Shown: positions 1-12,287, numbered from the stretch's first letter. The stretch is 64,000 nt of DNA from Sialis fuliginosa (GCA_961205875.1 OY540817.1:2763001-2827000); one strand, 5' to 3'. Numbers and translations are program-made. Notes: generated from the sequence alone by a model not told the origin.

Positions 1-323
1 CTGAGTAAAAAATTCTTGAAAGTCCAAAATCTCGAATTATTTTATTACATATACTTATTATCTTGGAAAGCTTAGGTTGTTCAAGAAAAAAATTTCAATA
101 AAAGATTTATGTTTTTTCGGTAAAATAATGTTACTAAATAAAAACTATAGGTTCCTATTAAAAAATGTTGTAAAATTATGTTGACCTTCAAATATCCTTG
201 AAGGCCACGTTTAAATAACAAATAAATATTACTATTCGATTACCCCCTCATAACCAAACATTTGTTTCCTATATGCGATGGTTCTGAGATAAAAATCTGT
301 AACATTTTAAATGCCCCATCCTG
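1..323. mobile_element. Truncated copy of a TA-flanked repeat (same family as 42982-43583)
   Basis: The window opens inside a repeat. Bases 8-330 match 43325-43590 with small gaps (shared blocks include aaaaaattcttgaaagt, ctcgaatta and atggttctgagataaa). The end is ...gccccatcctg followed by TA at 324-325. A third terminus of the same family is at 10131-10173. These ends resemble the CAGGRTG termini of Tc1/mariner-type MITEs; the class is inferred. Confidence 0.55.
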
Positions 324-929
324 TATAACATAATATATAAATGCGTGTGCGAATATAAACGGCAGTAATTATGACAGTATTGGTAAAGCTCAAGCTGTAC
401 ACGTGTGCTTTTTCACATGGGATTTACCGCTCGTAGTATGTTTAATCCCGCGTGAAAGAATGGCACTGAAATGGCTTTCCTGTAATTAAAAGCAAAAGTA
501 TGTACAAATAACAGAAACTCCATTGTTCATGTTTAATACGCCCTAACACATTTTTATAAAAAATCAAACGTATACGTACCTCTAAACGTATTCGTTCTTA
601 CATGTTTTTCAAGAGATTAAACATGGATATAAACTTTTAAGGTGTGATATTAAAACAAGTAAAATATTTTATGGTAGCCGACTTTTTAAGTAGTATTTCA
701 CAATTTTAATGGAAAATCTGTTTTTAAACTAATAGGGCATTTAAACTTGGAATAAAATTAAAAAAGACTCCTTAAACAAAAATTCAACGCCATTTTGTTG
801 GTTTTATTTATTTATTTTTCTATAGATAAATTATACATATGTACAGAATGTACACTACCATCCAAAAGTTTGGAAGCAAGTATATTTTTCTGTGTATCAA
901 AACTTTATTAGCAGTGTGTTCGTAGATAT

Positions 930-1005
930 CGATTTGAGGGTTCCGTACCTCAAAATTAAAAAACGGAACTTGTTGTCCGTCTGTCTGTCTGCCCTTTTTC
1001 TTAGA
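930..1005 (+). repeat. GGTTCCGTACCTCAAAA repeat fragment
   Basis: The block gagggttccgtacctcaaaa, a nearby cggaac and a gtctgtctgtct run also occur at 19559-19630, where the block is complete. This is an abundant dispersed insect repeat, familiar to me from lepidopteran genomes. No coding content. Confidence 0.5.
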
Positions 1006-1070
1006 AATGGCTAAAAATATCACGTTGAATCAGAATTCATTTTTGTTAGGTAATTTAGGTGTTGAATAGT

Positions 1071-1595
1071 TATTAAGGGTGAAAACCCCATTTCCAACCG
1101 TTTTTCAATTTATCACAAAATCTAAAGCGATGATGGTATATTTTTATCGTTGATATATGTTCAGGACACTCAGACGAATCGATTGTGACCACATATACTA
1201 AATTTTACCAAAAATTACCTCTTCCAGAGGGCTTAAAAGACAGAAAAATGCATCTTTTCGGGAAAATAGTTTAAAAATTAATAACTTTTGTTAAAATCAT
1301 CCAAATGACTCGTAATTAGCGTCAAATTGTTTCTGAAGTTCCAAAGAATAATGACCAACCATAATTTAAAAAAATATTAATCGTTTAACCAATAAAAATC
1401 GCTAATGTTAAGTGCATTTTTACGTCTTTTAAGCCCTTTGGAAGAGGTAATTTTTGGCCAAATTTAAAATATGTGGTCACAATCGATTCGTCTAAGTGTC
1501 CTGAACATATATCAATCATAAAAATACACCATCGTCGCTTCAGATTTTGGGATAAATTGAAAAAACGGTTGGAAATGGGGTTTTCACTCTTAAAC
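1071..1595. mobile_element. Fold-back element
   Basis: The left arm at about 1071-1245 (starting ttaagggtgaaaaccccatt) is the reverse complement of the right arm at about 1405-1595 (ending aatggggttttcactctta), with shared inner blocks such as gtggtcacaatcgattcg and its complement. Arms of about 180 bp are separated by about 160 bp. No target duplication was identified. Confidence 0.6.
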
Positions 1596-1785
1596 CCCAT
1601 TTTTAAGGGTGTTGCACCACTTTTTGCTAGTCCGGGTTATTTTTTTCGAATTTTCCGGTTCAAAATCTATAAGAATCAATCATAAAATTGCTTGCCCTCT
1701 TAATTTCCTGTCAAAATGCTTCCTTTACTGGACTATTAATTCTTAATTCAACTATATTTTTGTAAAAATCTTAAACAATAATTCC

Positions 1786-1820
1786 GTAGTCCACGCGAGC
1801 GAAGTCGCGGGCACAGCTAA
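1786..1820 (+). mobile_element. Helitron 3' terminus
   Basis: Contains the hairpin CGCGA-gcgaag-TCGCG (1794-1809) and ends CTAA at 1817-1820 followed by T, the CTRR/T ending of Helitrons. It is almost identical to the end of the fuller copy at 15777-16731. The rest of this copy is not recognisable upstream. Confidence 0.6.
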
Positions 1821-3060
1821 TAAATAATAAAACTAAGATTAAAATATTTTTTATTCCACTTGTATTTGTGTACAGACGTAAAGCAATTTTATAAAGTGAA
1901 ACCCAAACAGGACATTCAATTCGATATAAAACTTTACCAGGGACAATCAGAATAAAAGACATTCATGAAAACCTAAGGAATTCGTAGGGACACATAATGG
2001 GTCTGAACCCTATTTAATATTACATTCCTTACACAAATACAAGCTTAAGCTTCTTCATAACTTTTGTTACGTTGAAAAGACCATGTTGAAAAATAGAAAT
2101 CTATGTTGAAATCATTATGTTTACATAAATCAACTACTGCTTTAGCTATATATTATAGCTTATTTTCCAACCAAGTAGCAAGGTTTAGTTGCCGGAGCAG
2201 ATATATTAATTAATTACGCACACATTAAAATGGCAAAGAGTAAATTAGTAAGTAAATGAGGATTATATTAAGAATCACAATTAAGGCCTAAGGCCTTATT
2301 CGGTACCATACCTAGATAAGGTTATAAGTTTATACTTAATTCAAATATTCCAAATGATGAAGTTAAAAACCAGGATTAGCTAATTAAAAGTTTAAGATAC
2401 AATAAGTATTAATTGCTTAAATGAAAACCTTATAATATAACGTATTAATACACCTTGAAATTACGAAAATTCAATGAAGTCGTGCTTGATGCAAGAAGCA
2501 GGCGTGGGGTGCTTATGCATTTCGTACCAATTCATAGAGCTAGTGTGTCTGCATACATGAGTATCTTTAATGTTATACTCACTTAACCAGGTTTTCGGGA
2601 GAATAGGCCTTATTTGTATCAAGTACCTTATTATATTTTGTTAAGCATTGTATTTTTTTTTAATTTATAGAAAGTTATTTTTATTTGTTATACGAATTTA
2701 TGTGTACTAGTATCACCTATGATCGAAATTCGAACAATAAGTTACCTGCTTCAACGACAACGTACATACATGATTTTTTGTGTGCATATCTATGTCACAG
2801 TACCTAACCTCAAGGTATGTAAAATATAAGACAAGGTAACCTCAGTAGCTCGGCACGAGAGAGAAAAATACGTCATCTGAGGTGCCCAAATATGGACAGG
2901 GAGAATAATGTACCTAATCATAACAAATATAGCTTTGTAACTCGGCACGAGAAGGGGAAAATACGTCATCTGGGGTGACCAAGCTGATTGTTAAAAAGTT
3001 ACTGAGACAACCTGTGTATTTACTAACCTTGACCTAACCTATCCTAACCAAACCTGAATT
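1821..3060. other. Non-coding stretch with a direct duplication
   Basis: No coding potential seen. The only clear structure is a block repeated about 92 bp apart (2845-2890 and 2936-2982), sharing ctcggcacgaga and atacgtcatctg. Otherwise unique-looking AT-rich sequence. Confidence 0.5.
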
Positions 3061-3065
3061 TGCTA

Positions 3066-3340
3066 AAAAAAACATCCAAATAAAAACACTGCAATTGAAC
3101 GCGAATTGAAATCTCTATACGCATTCTCTACATTTGACAGAAACCCAAAACTATTTATTTTTGCCGCCTGGTGACGCTAAGAGTATTGCTATGCTGTTAA
3201 ACGATGCGAGGGGAAATAAACAAACAGCGAGAGGGGAAAACATGTGGGTATGTTAATTTTATTTTACCTGCCTTAACGGCAACATACACACATGATTTTT
3301 TTTGTGTACGTACCTTTCGAATGATATAAGTTTCATTCAC
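3066..3340 (+). repeat. Dispersed repeat, second copy at 49055-49560
   Basis: Blocks ttgacagaaacccaaaacta and ttacctgncttaacggcaac are shared with 49055-49560. At 49190 the second copy is interrupted by about 315 bp of other sequence that is absent here. Related fragments are at about 2740-2790 and 17040-17160. Confidence 0.5.
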
Positions 3341-4560
3341 TTCCTTTTATAATAAATACTAAAAAACGATTATTATTATATCATAAAAGATTATTTATGA
3401 ATTTTTCTTGTGGATTACATTAAACTGTTCTTCACAAATATGTCTAATTATTAATTATGTTTTGTTTTTAATGAAATTTTATTTTAGTTTTTTCTTTACT
3501 TGGCCAGTGTTGGATCTCAAGTAGTATATCGAGGTGTGGGGAGGGGGGTGATTTTCCCTCAAAGAAAAATGTCTGAATTCAACACTGAGCATAGGGGTTA
3601 CAAATTCAAATTTGCCTGGGGCTATATGAAGTTAGAATGAGCTATTAAACGAGGCTTAGCTATTAGCTATTTCAATAACTCTGTATTGTGTGCAACCCTA
3701 TCAGTATTGTTTATATCAGTTTTTCACGTTACACATACATTTCCATCTATAAATTATTGGCACACGTTACTTAAAATACAAAACATTCTACAAACAATTA
3801 ATTGTGTCATCGATCAAAATAGCGAACACACACACACACAGACAGAGAACCACGGTTAACTTGATCGCGATTATGTCAGCAGTACGTGCGGCCGCTTTAT
3901 AAATAATGTAAATGATCAGATGAGGTGATACGACAACGTGGTTCTGTGTGTCTATACCGATACTCGAACTAGCGGTCCGTGATAATATTGACCGTTGACC
4001 ACAAGGCGTGCAAAGATGGCCACTGAACCGTATAGGGCACGCTTTGAGTTCTCGCATTAAACACAAGCCCGTCAGTGCTTTGCTACTATTCTCAAAATGG
4101 CACGTCGAGCGTTATTAATTTCACATATTTGCACGTTAACAGTATGTGTGTGTATATATATTTTATATTATACATCACCCGATAGTTTCGCAAGAAATAC
4201 ATATATACGTAAATGTTAGAGGTCTTTTGTTATGTACGCGAGCAGGAGTGTACACCACCGGACAAAAAAATCAAGACCCATTATTTTTTGTAGGACAGAC
4301 TGTTTCCATAAAATCTGTTTTCTTTAATATATGAAAAAGAAATTGCAAGAGTCAATAAGGTATTTGAATAATTGTTTTAATATAGGGTGTGGGGGGAAAT
4401 GGGTGGTATGTTATTGAAATTGAATCTTACAGATTAAAATATATTTAAAAATTGAAAAGTTAGTACTTATTTGTTTCTGTTTTTCAATTTGTAAATTTTT
4501 ACTCTTGCTTTTTAATGTAAAAAATAAAATAAAAACAGTTTACCACCCAATTCCCTCAAT
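3341..4560. other. Non-coding stretch
   Basis: No gene or clear transposon recognised. Contains a short (CA)n tract at about 3828-3841. Frames here are short and lack family resemblance. Confidence 0.4.
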
Positions 4561-4561
4561 G

Positions 4562-5227
4562 GAAGGAGGAAGGTGCAAGTGGCCTCTCCCTGTTCCGTCG
4601 GTCACTCCATTTCAGTAGCCAACATAGTTTGGAATTCTGTCCCTAATGCGAAAACAATTCGGTCCTGTGTTAGGCAGTCGGAGGAAATTGGTAGCATACT
4701 AAGAAGAAATACACATTGCCAGAAAATGTGCGGCTGGTAAAAGCATTGATCGAGCATTCGCCAAGACGTTCTACTTGAAGGCATGTTGTTGCCTTGGGGA
4801 TGTCAGACTGCAGTTTGAGGAAGATTCTGCATTTCGATTTGAATTTTCATCCTTTCAAAATAATGATGGCTCAAGAATTGAACCCAGCAGACTTCGCCAA
4901 CCGTCAAAATCTGTGTTAGCAAATGCTTGCACAGATTCCTCCCGAGGCAACTTTTTTCAATAGCGACCTGCGTCGACCATGTGTATATATATATTCTTAG
5001 TGTGCTACCAGTTTCCTCCGACTGCCTAACCCAGGACCGAATTGTTTTCGCATTAAGGACAGCATTGTTGTGCAGAATGTTGAACCGTCGCCAAAAAACT
5101 TTTTGCGTTGCGATCATAGAAATACGCGCATACAGCAAAGCCCCGATGTGTTCCGGTACAAACCATGTTGGCTACTGAAATGGGGTGACCGACGGAACAG
5201 AGGGAGGCCACGTGCACCTCCCTCCTC
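4562..5227. mobile_element. Fold-back element carrying a mariner-type HTH remnant
   Basis: The left arm (gcctctccctgttccgtcgg and following, plus 4640-4705) pairs with the right arm (4993-5062 and 5160-5227). On the minus strand of the right arm, about 5110-4985, a frame reads QKVFWRRFNI, a short gap, then AKTIRSWVRQSEETGS. This resembles the N-terminal helix-turn-helix found in some mariner-like transposases (DUF4817 type). The assignment is by eye and tentative, and no catalytic part is present. Confidence 0.45.
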
Positions 5228-5291
5228 CCACCACCACCTGACCATTGACTCTTCAAAACCGTAATCGGTTCTGCCACACGGATATACTGAC

Positions 5292-5936
5292 TAGAGCTGG
5301 GCGCGTGAATAATTTTTGCTCACGATCACGTACGCTCACGAGAGACAAATTTTTAGTCCCGCCCGCTCACTCACGGTTACAAAAAAGTATTCACGATCAC
5401 GGATTCTATTTTTTTACTCACGCCCAATCACGCATGGTGGGTCACACTCGTGACCCGATTTAATCTAATTGTTGTAAATTAAATTTTGAAATAATGAAAA
5501 TTAATGTTTTTACGTGCAATATATTGTACTGTAGTATATTTTATATTCATATTATTTTCTTCTAAATTGCATTCTAGTACAGTAATAACAAACAAAACAA
5601 TAAGAAAATCAATTTACAATGCATTTTTAAATCTTTTTTTGGTGTTCTGATATAGTTGGCAATATTGACTATGTGAAAGTGCTTCTAAAAATTACATTTA
5701 TTTTTTATACTATATTTTTAAGATCAAATAAGTTCATAAAAAAAATTATCTTCAAAATATACTCACGGAATCACGCACGAGAAAAATGTACTCACGCACG
5801 GTCACGTATGGTTGTTTTAATTTGACTCACGATCACGCTCGTTCACGATTCAATATTTGAAAATCGCTCACGATCACGCGGGGCTCGGCCGTAACCCGAC
5901 GTGACCCGAATAATTCACGGCCCGCGCCCAGCTCTA
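5292..5936. mobile_element. Non-autonomous hAT-like element with CACG subterminal arrays
   Basis: Inverted termini TAGAGCTGGGCGCGTGAAT and ATTCACGGCCCGCGCCCAGCTCTA. Flanks atactgac (5284-5291) and ataatgac (5937-5944) match at 7 of 8 bases, fitting an 8-bp hAT target duplication. Both subterminal regions are filled with TCACG/GATCACG motifs (about 8 on the left, about 10 on the right), while the AT-rich middle has none. No ORF. Confidence 0.75.
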
Positions 5937-5944
5937 ATAATGAC

Positions 5945-6446
5945 TTATTTCACGTAAAAAAAAAGATTGTATATTATAGTAACATATTCTATATAGTGAG
6001 TGGATTCATTTTGGCATAACCTACAAACTTTATATTCGAAAATTCTGAGAATTGGGGCGTCTTTGATGTGGCATGCGTCAAACATGTCAATTTAACGATG
6101 TATAAAAAATTTACGAATAATCCTTTCTTTTTTACTTGAATTACAAGATTTTATAATACAAATATTGGGAAATATATTGACTTACAAAAATATTGGGGCA
6201 TTTAGCGAGACCTACACCCTCATTATATCAAATTCATGATGTTATTTAATTTTACAACATTTTAGAATTTGTTATTATCAATTGTGTCAAATATCCTATT
6301 AACGTACCTATTTTAATATAATTAATTAGAAAAACATTACGTAAGTATAACTTTGAACTCCCCCCCCCCCCCCCAGCACATAAAGCCTTACGTAATTAAT
6401 TGACATTTAAATCAGTACATATCTTTTAAAATCATATCAGCAAGTA
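5945..6446. other. AT-rich non-coding stretch with a 15-C homopolymer
   Basis: Nothing gene-like. C run at 6360-6374. Confidence 0.5.
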
Positions 6447-6833
6447 CAGTCGCCTGCAGAACTCGTCTGGCACCCTAAAGGCTAGAATCGCTTACAACAG
6501 ATTCCAAATTTAAAGACAAACATCATCGGTTATCTATTTCTATCAAGTTTAATATATTTAAATACTAAAATTCGAAATATCAAATATTTATTGCCACAAA
6601 ATTTACGTATACAATTTTCAATAGATTACATAATAATTTAATTGCACAAATATATATGAGTACTATAAACGAAGAGTAGTTCTTTATCTAGCAAATGAAT
6701 TTCAAAATATCTGTCTTTGTTTGATACATGGAGAAATGATTTAAATATTATAATAATCAAATGGGAGGAGCCTACTAAGTTTGTGATAAACGAAAATGAA
6801 TATAAACTGCAAGACCATTAATGCAGGTGACTG
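6447..6833. mobile_element. TA-flanked MITE (Tc1/mariner-like)
   Basis: Termini CAGTCGCCTGCA and TGCAGGTGACTG are inverted with one mismatch and are flanked by TA at 6445-6446 and 6834-6835. About 387 bp, no ORF. Confidence 0.65.
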
Positions 6834-7586
6834 TACATCTGGTTACTTTAAGGTATTTCTCGGGGAGAAACAAGGTACGCTATATGTTAGAAAAGGAAAA
6901 AAAAGTGTAGTATAAAATCAAGATAGCCATGATATAAATTAAAATAAAATTTGGCAACGATGAGTATATATTTTCTATTGCGCATGCGCGACTTTTGTAT
7001 TCCCGATGACAGCTACATATTATTTAATGTTTTGATGTGATAACGTGTACTATTATTTACAGCTGAATTTGTTATATATTATAAGTTTATAATTAAGAAA
7101 TAGTTTTTATTATTCCTTGAAATTAAAAAAGCAATATCTTCAGTACGTACGATTTTTAAATACTGCGGCAATTGTCAATACTTTGCGGCGTTGTCATAGT
7201 TAGTACCGGGATATTTTTTATTAGAAAATAAGTTTTTATTTTACTTATAACTTAAAAACGGGGTGGTGAAAATACTTGAGATTTTTTATATTAACTCCAA
7301 TTATATTAATTTAGTTTTTTTCAAAATTTCATAAATTTCTTGATCTTCCTTCGCATAAAATTATTTACTTTTTCATTAAAAATCCGCTTAAAATATCGTA
7401 ATCCCTATACTAGCAATGTTAAATTTTTTATTTTAATTTGACGATATCTTCGCTCACAGGTGGTCAATCATTTTAAGATTTTGAATGGAGCTTCTAATAA
7501 CCTTTTTTAGTTTTTTACAAAATTTGAGCTTATTCTTGAATCTTTTAATTTTTCCGAGAAATTCCTTAAGTATAAACCTCTTTAAC
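6834..7586. other. AT-rich non-coding stretch
   Basis: No gene, terminal repeats or tandem array recognised. Confidence 0.4.
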
Positions 7587-7797
7587 AAGACAGTAATGCT
7601 ATTAACTTTCGTATGAGATAAACTTCGTCGAGATTAATTAATTAAACAAAATGCATATTATGACATTTCACTTATTAATATACAAGACAGTAACGCTATA
7701 TTATGACGTTTAACATATTAATATACAAGACAGTAACGCTATTAACTGTAAGATGAGATAAACCTCGTCGAGATTAATTAATTAAACAAAATGCATC
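7587..7797 (+). repeat. Short interleaved tandem duplication
   Basis: The unit acaagacagtaaYgctatta followed by a GATAAACYTCGTCGAGATTA block ending in aaaatgcat occurs at 7587-7656 and 7726-7797. Between them a shorter unit (ttatgac...atacaagacagtaacgctat) is present twice, at about 7659 and 7701. The layout suggests two successive local duplications. Confidence 0.7.
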
Positions 7798-7938
7798 CCG
7801 CAATTAAATAGACAACTATAAAGTGGTAAATTGGTAAACAGTGTGGTTTATAGTTTTTTATTGCAAAATTGTTTTCATTTGCTAAACAACTCACGCTTCT
7901 CAAATAATGTCGGGTATTATAAAGAATTTGCTCTAAAG

Positions 7939-8124
7939 CAGTGGCGGTGCGCGAGCTGTATTCATGTGAGTCCAGTGACAGTTTATGTTTAGATCAGACA
8001 CATTCGACTCAGTCAGTACGGCAGAGAACTGCCCGTTCGGAAGATACGACAAAATCCGAATGTGTTCGATCTGTGATAGCAACTCGCATGGCCTCACATG
8101 AATACAGCTTGCGCACCGCCGCTG
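7939..8124. mobile_element. hAT-like MITE with perfect 8-bp TSD
   Basis: Termini CAGTGGCGGTGCGCGAGCTG and CAGCTTGCGCACCGCCGCTG form about 32-bp inverted repeats. CTCTAAAG flanks both sides exactly (7931-7938 and 8125-8132). A second inner inverted pair (acacattcga / cgaatgtgt) lets most of the 186 bp fold. The open frame across it is incidental. Confidence 0.88.
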
Positions 8125-8249
8125 CTCTAAAGCAAAAGCTAAGCTAACTATCTGAGAAATGTCAAATCGTTATGAATTTTCTCGAGATTTGTAATGGTAA
8201 TAAATGGTTAATAATGTAAATCCTATGCATTTTATAAAGTACATGTGTA

Positions 8250-8330
8250 ACCACTGCTTTTATATCGCTAATTTCTACTTAAAACGAATGTGTCGATGTT
8301 CATTAGAACTGTCAGTGGGTTGTTATTTAT
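8250..8330 (+). repeat. Direct repeat, partner at 8704-8780
   Basis: Blocks ccactgcttttatatcgctr and tgtcgatgttcattagaac occur in both copies in the same orientation, about 453 bp apart. The right copy lies just before the fold-back at 8885. Confidence 0.6.
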
Positions 8331-8884
8331 TCTCTAAGGGATTAGATCTAATGTATTAACTTATTTTTTACATTTTTTTATTGGCTTAAATGATGTACAA
8401 CCATCTTAAAAGTGATATTCAAGAGGAATTAAAAGCGATTTTTTTTATAGCTCACTTTCCAAAATGTCTCTGAACGAACGAAACAACTTAAATGGTGAAA
8501 GTGGTGGAAAAATGAGTGATAATAAGTATATCGTAATGTAAAAGGACACCGTAATTTGGTATCAAGCCAAAACAGAAGCAGAATAAGTAACCAAAAACCG
8601 CCAAACCGACATAGTCTCGAAAAAAAGTCAGAACTTACGTAGATGTTTGTAGTAAAACAGTTTTAAAACTCATTTTTATCGAATGATAATGAGGTACAGT
8701 TGTCACCACTGCTTTTATATCGCTGATTTCTACTTTAAACGCATGTGTCGATGTTCATTAGAACCGTCATTGAGTTGTCTTTTATAATTAAAACCCTGCA
8801 GATAGCGTTAGCTTTTTTGCTCTCGAGCAATTTCTTTATAATACCAGAAATAAGAGTTCTTGAAACCCATGAAATATGTACAAG

Positions 8885-9515
8885 TACATATGTACATTTT
8901 TTTAATTTTTATTTTTTCGGTCCCATTAGCCTATGTTTTAGCTTTGGATCAAAAGTTAATTGTCCCAAAATTTCAGACTCCGAGTATTTTTCCCATTTGA
9001 TTAGCATGGGGAAAATTATTTTTTTTACTTACGCGTGAATATCTCGTTGAAAATTTTTTTTTTTTTGAAAATTTCTGAAAGGAATATTTTGTAGAGAATT
9101 AAGTGCTCAATTCATAAATCCAATAAATTTTAAGATATGTTTTTTTTTAAATTATCATAAAAATTGGATTTTATTTTTTATGAAAATGTTTAAACTAACA
9201 TATCTTTAAAAATACCGGATCTATGAATTGAGCACTTGGGGTCTTTTTTGTAAGAAATTTAATTGTCTTTAATATGCTGCTATAAGAAATTAAAATAAAT
9301 ACATTTTTCAACGAGATTTTCACGCATAAGTAAAAAAATAATTTTTCCCATGTTAATCAAATGGGAAAGACTCGGTTTGCGCCGTTCACAAGTTTGATGT
9401 ATGAGTCTGAAATTTTGGGACAGTTAAATCCAAAGCTAAAACATAAGCAAATGGGACCGAAAAAATAAAAATAAAAAATATATAAAAAAACACTCTAAAT
9501 GTACATGTGAATACA
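8885..9515. mobile_element. Fold-back element
   Basis: The left arm (catatgtacattt, then ttttttcggtcccatt and gattagcatggggaaaatta) is inverted on the right (aatttttcccatgttaatc, aaatgggaccgaaaaaat, ctaaatgtacatgtg). The inner arms share tctatgaattgagcactt-type sequence in inverted form around 9100-9235. One indel (cgccgttcacaagtttgatg) is found only on the right. No ORF. Confidence 0.65.
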
Positions 9516-10130
9516 TACATTTTATCAATGTCTGCTCTTTTATATATTGCTTAAAAAGTTTTTTTTTTCTCTTTAATGCTTTTACCCTTCCCTGTATCTC
9601 TACGACCACCCTCTTGAATTTAAAAGTTGGACCTGCCTTGGGCCTTTCCAACGAAGGTTTTTTTTTACTTCGGCAATGAAGAGAAAAATTCATTTCTGAA
9701 CAAATAATTCTAAATTAGTACTATTTAAATTAATTCCAAATTAATAAGATGTATAGGTATATATTCTCGAATACACAAAATACTGAATAAAAATCTGTCA
9801 TGGTTAATTTATTTTCAACCTACGTATTCTTTATTAAATTTCCTTTTTATTTTCATCAGGTATTGTGAAAGAAAAAAACAGCGTGGAAGAAAAGCAAACA
9901 CTAATTTCGCTGGAAATTGCGTTAAAATAGAGTACCTATCTGTCAATGATTGACGTATTTAATTAACATTTCAACTAAAGTTAAATTTCGTACAAATTAC
10001 AATCATAGGCGTCGACTCTATTGTTTATTAAATTAACAAAACATCAATTAAAATATCTAAATTGTTATTGTTTTATTAAATACTTTGTTATGCATTGTTG
10101 AATTTGAGAGTTGACTTCAAATATGCCATG
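9516..10130. other. Non-coding stretch
   Basis: AT-rich, no recognised gene. It precedes a repeat terminus at 10131-10173 of the same family as the window start. Confidence 0.4.
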
Positions 10131-10719
10131 GTTCTGAGATAAAAATCTGTAACACTTTAAATGCCCCATTCTGTATAACGATACGAAACCCTCAAGGCAC
10201 GAATTCTACTCGCACTTATACATCTTTTTTGGCTTAGAGGGTATGCATTTTATATCTACAAAAAAAGTTAGATAATTAGAACTGAGCATGATTTTTTTAA
10301 TATTCGTGCTGATATTATATTCAACCTTACTAATTTTTCTTTAATTATGATATGTAATTAACTACAGAAACTGTATGAATAAAATATTTCTGCTTTGAAA
10401 AAAAACTACATTCATTTACAATCTTAAAATTCTATGTAACTAGATATTCCATAGAATTCTACTCCTTTATCATACCCATATAGAACGGATGCAATGGTAC
10501 ATGTATTATTTGTCATCAGCTGGTTATATAATACTTACGAAGACAAAGCATGAATCAGAAATTAGAAAATTATACTTGCATCTACATAATATTGTAAACA
10601 TACACATGAATATGTGTACGTTAATAATCACCAAGTGTTATTAACTTATCGCCCCGACTAATTATAGCCATATATCGCTGTACAGCTCTCGCTCCAGTGC
10701 CTTTAACCCTTCATCATTA

Positions 10720-10748
10720 TGCGCACACACACACACACACACACACAC
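10720..10748 (+). repeat. (AC)n microsatellite
   Basis: About 14 uninterrupted CA dinucleotides preceded by gcg. Confidence 0.9.
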
Positions 10749-10810
10749 CTACATAAATGTATACATGTAGAAATATACATCGTATAAATATGTATGTATA
10801 CCATTGTATA

Positions 10811-11829
10811 CAGGCTGTCTGACTTTTCATTGTCTAGCTTATATCTGCTAAAATATTGAAATTACAAAAAAGAGTTGTCAAACAAAAGTTGATCTACAAA
10901 ATGGCGCAAGCAATTATTTCCATAGCCTACCTGTTTCCCGAAAAAAATAAAATAACTTTGTTTTGTTAAACATAACATCCTGTATTTCTTCTCCGATTTC
11001 AAAATTTTAAATTGATCTTTCCGTTTCACGTTAAGACAAACACTTTTTGTTCCGTGTCTGTCTGTTTTTCCGTGTGTCTGTCCGTATGTCCGTCCGTCTG
11101 TCCCCTGAATCCTTGTCACACGCATAACTCATGAACCACTGAACCGATATATAAATGTATTTATTTTTTCAAGATATCTCAAGAACGACACATGTTACGT
11201 GAAAATTTTATAGAATATTTTTTGTAGAGCATTTAATTTCCTATAATATGGGTCTACAACGTTTGTTATAAAATATTCCCTTACAAAGATTTATCTTAAT
11301 TTATTTTAAAAATTCATGTTTTGGTTTTCTAAATTGATATTTGCTTGGACATATTAAATGTCATTTTGACGTTTTAAATGTCATTTTGGCATTTTAAATG
11401 TCATTTTGACGTTTTAAATGTCATTTTGGCATTTTAAATGTCATTTTGACGTTTTAAATGTCATTTTGGCATTTTAAATGTCATTTTGACGTTTTAAATG
11501 TCATTTTGGCATTTTAAATGTCATTTTGACGTTTTAAATGTCATTTTGACGTTCGCATAAATTTAGGTTAAGATTGAAATTGTCAAAAAATTAAAAATAT
11601 ACGTAAAAATAATCAGGTGCGTCTTAAAAATTTAGCAAACTTGTATAAAAATTAAATGGTTAACCAATGCCAGGTAATTTATCTGAACACTTTATCGGTT
11701 TTTATTTAAATTGTTCAATAATTATAATTAACTACCTTTGGTGAATTTAGCACGAGGAAACACTTGACAGATGTTTTTTTTGTAACTTCAATATTTTAGC
11801 AGATATAAACTCGACAATGAAACACCCTG
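10811..11829. mobile_element. TA-flanked inverted-repeat element containing a minisatellite
   Basis: Termini CAGGCTGTCTGAC... and ...GAAACACCCTG. The inner part of the inverted repeat is long (atatctgctaaaatattgaa and its complement). TA lies on both sides (10809-10810 and 11830-11831). The middle holds the tandem array at 11351-11553. No coding frame survives. Confidence 0.7.
11351..11553 (+). repeat. 20-bp tandem array with a 40-bp alternating higher-order unit
   Basis: Ten 20-bp units, each built on TTAAATGTCATTTTG. Two variants alternate strictly, one ending TTTTGAC then GTTT and the other TTTTGGC then ATTT, making a 40-bp unit. The last unit breaks the alternation (two GAC units in a row). 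Confidence 0.92.
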
Positions 11830-12287
11830 TATATGTATAGAGTGTGAGAAGAATTGAAATTATGTACAAAATTAAAATGTCTTGCAGTGTTTTCGTGTAT
11901 CCGGCCGATGGCGCGATACCGGGGGCCATAATTACCGTCCTCTTTTACTTTTATGGAGTTTCTCAAGACATCACGGTTGTGATGAATGGATTGGTACACG
12001 GATCAACGGGAAAGATGTAAGAAATTGTTGTTGTTGGATTTGATTTGTTTGTTGATGCAATTTCAATAGGGTGACTTTGGGTTTCTGTGTTTTGTAAAAC
12101 ATAATAGCATTGCAGTCAATACAATTGTAACAATATAGGTTTTGTCAGTACCATAGGCACCGACTTTACGTTTTACCAAAGGGGGTGAGATTTTCATAAT
12201 CAGTGTTGAATCCAGGAAAATACTGGGGGGAAAGGGAGATAAATTCCATCCGATTGAAAAATAATTAAAAATTAAATTTTCTATATA

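Noticed and set aside
3788-4066. 92-residue minus-strand frame
   Set aside because: Cys/Val-rich start comes from a CA dinucleotide tract and there is no family resemblance.
11351-11553. Possible CRISPR-like array
   Set aside because: Units are contiguous 20-mers without unique spacers, in an insect genome; a minisatellite.
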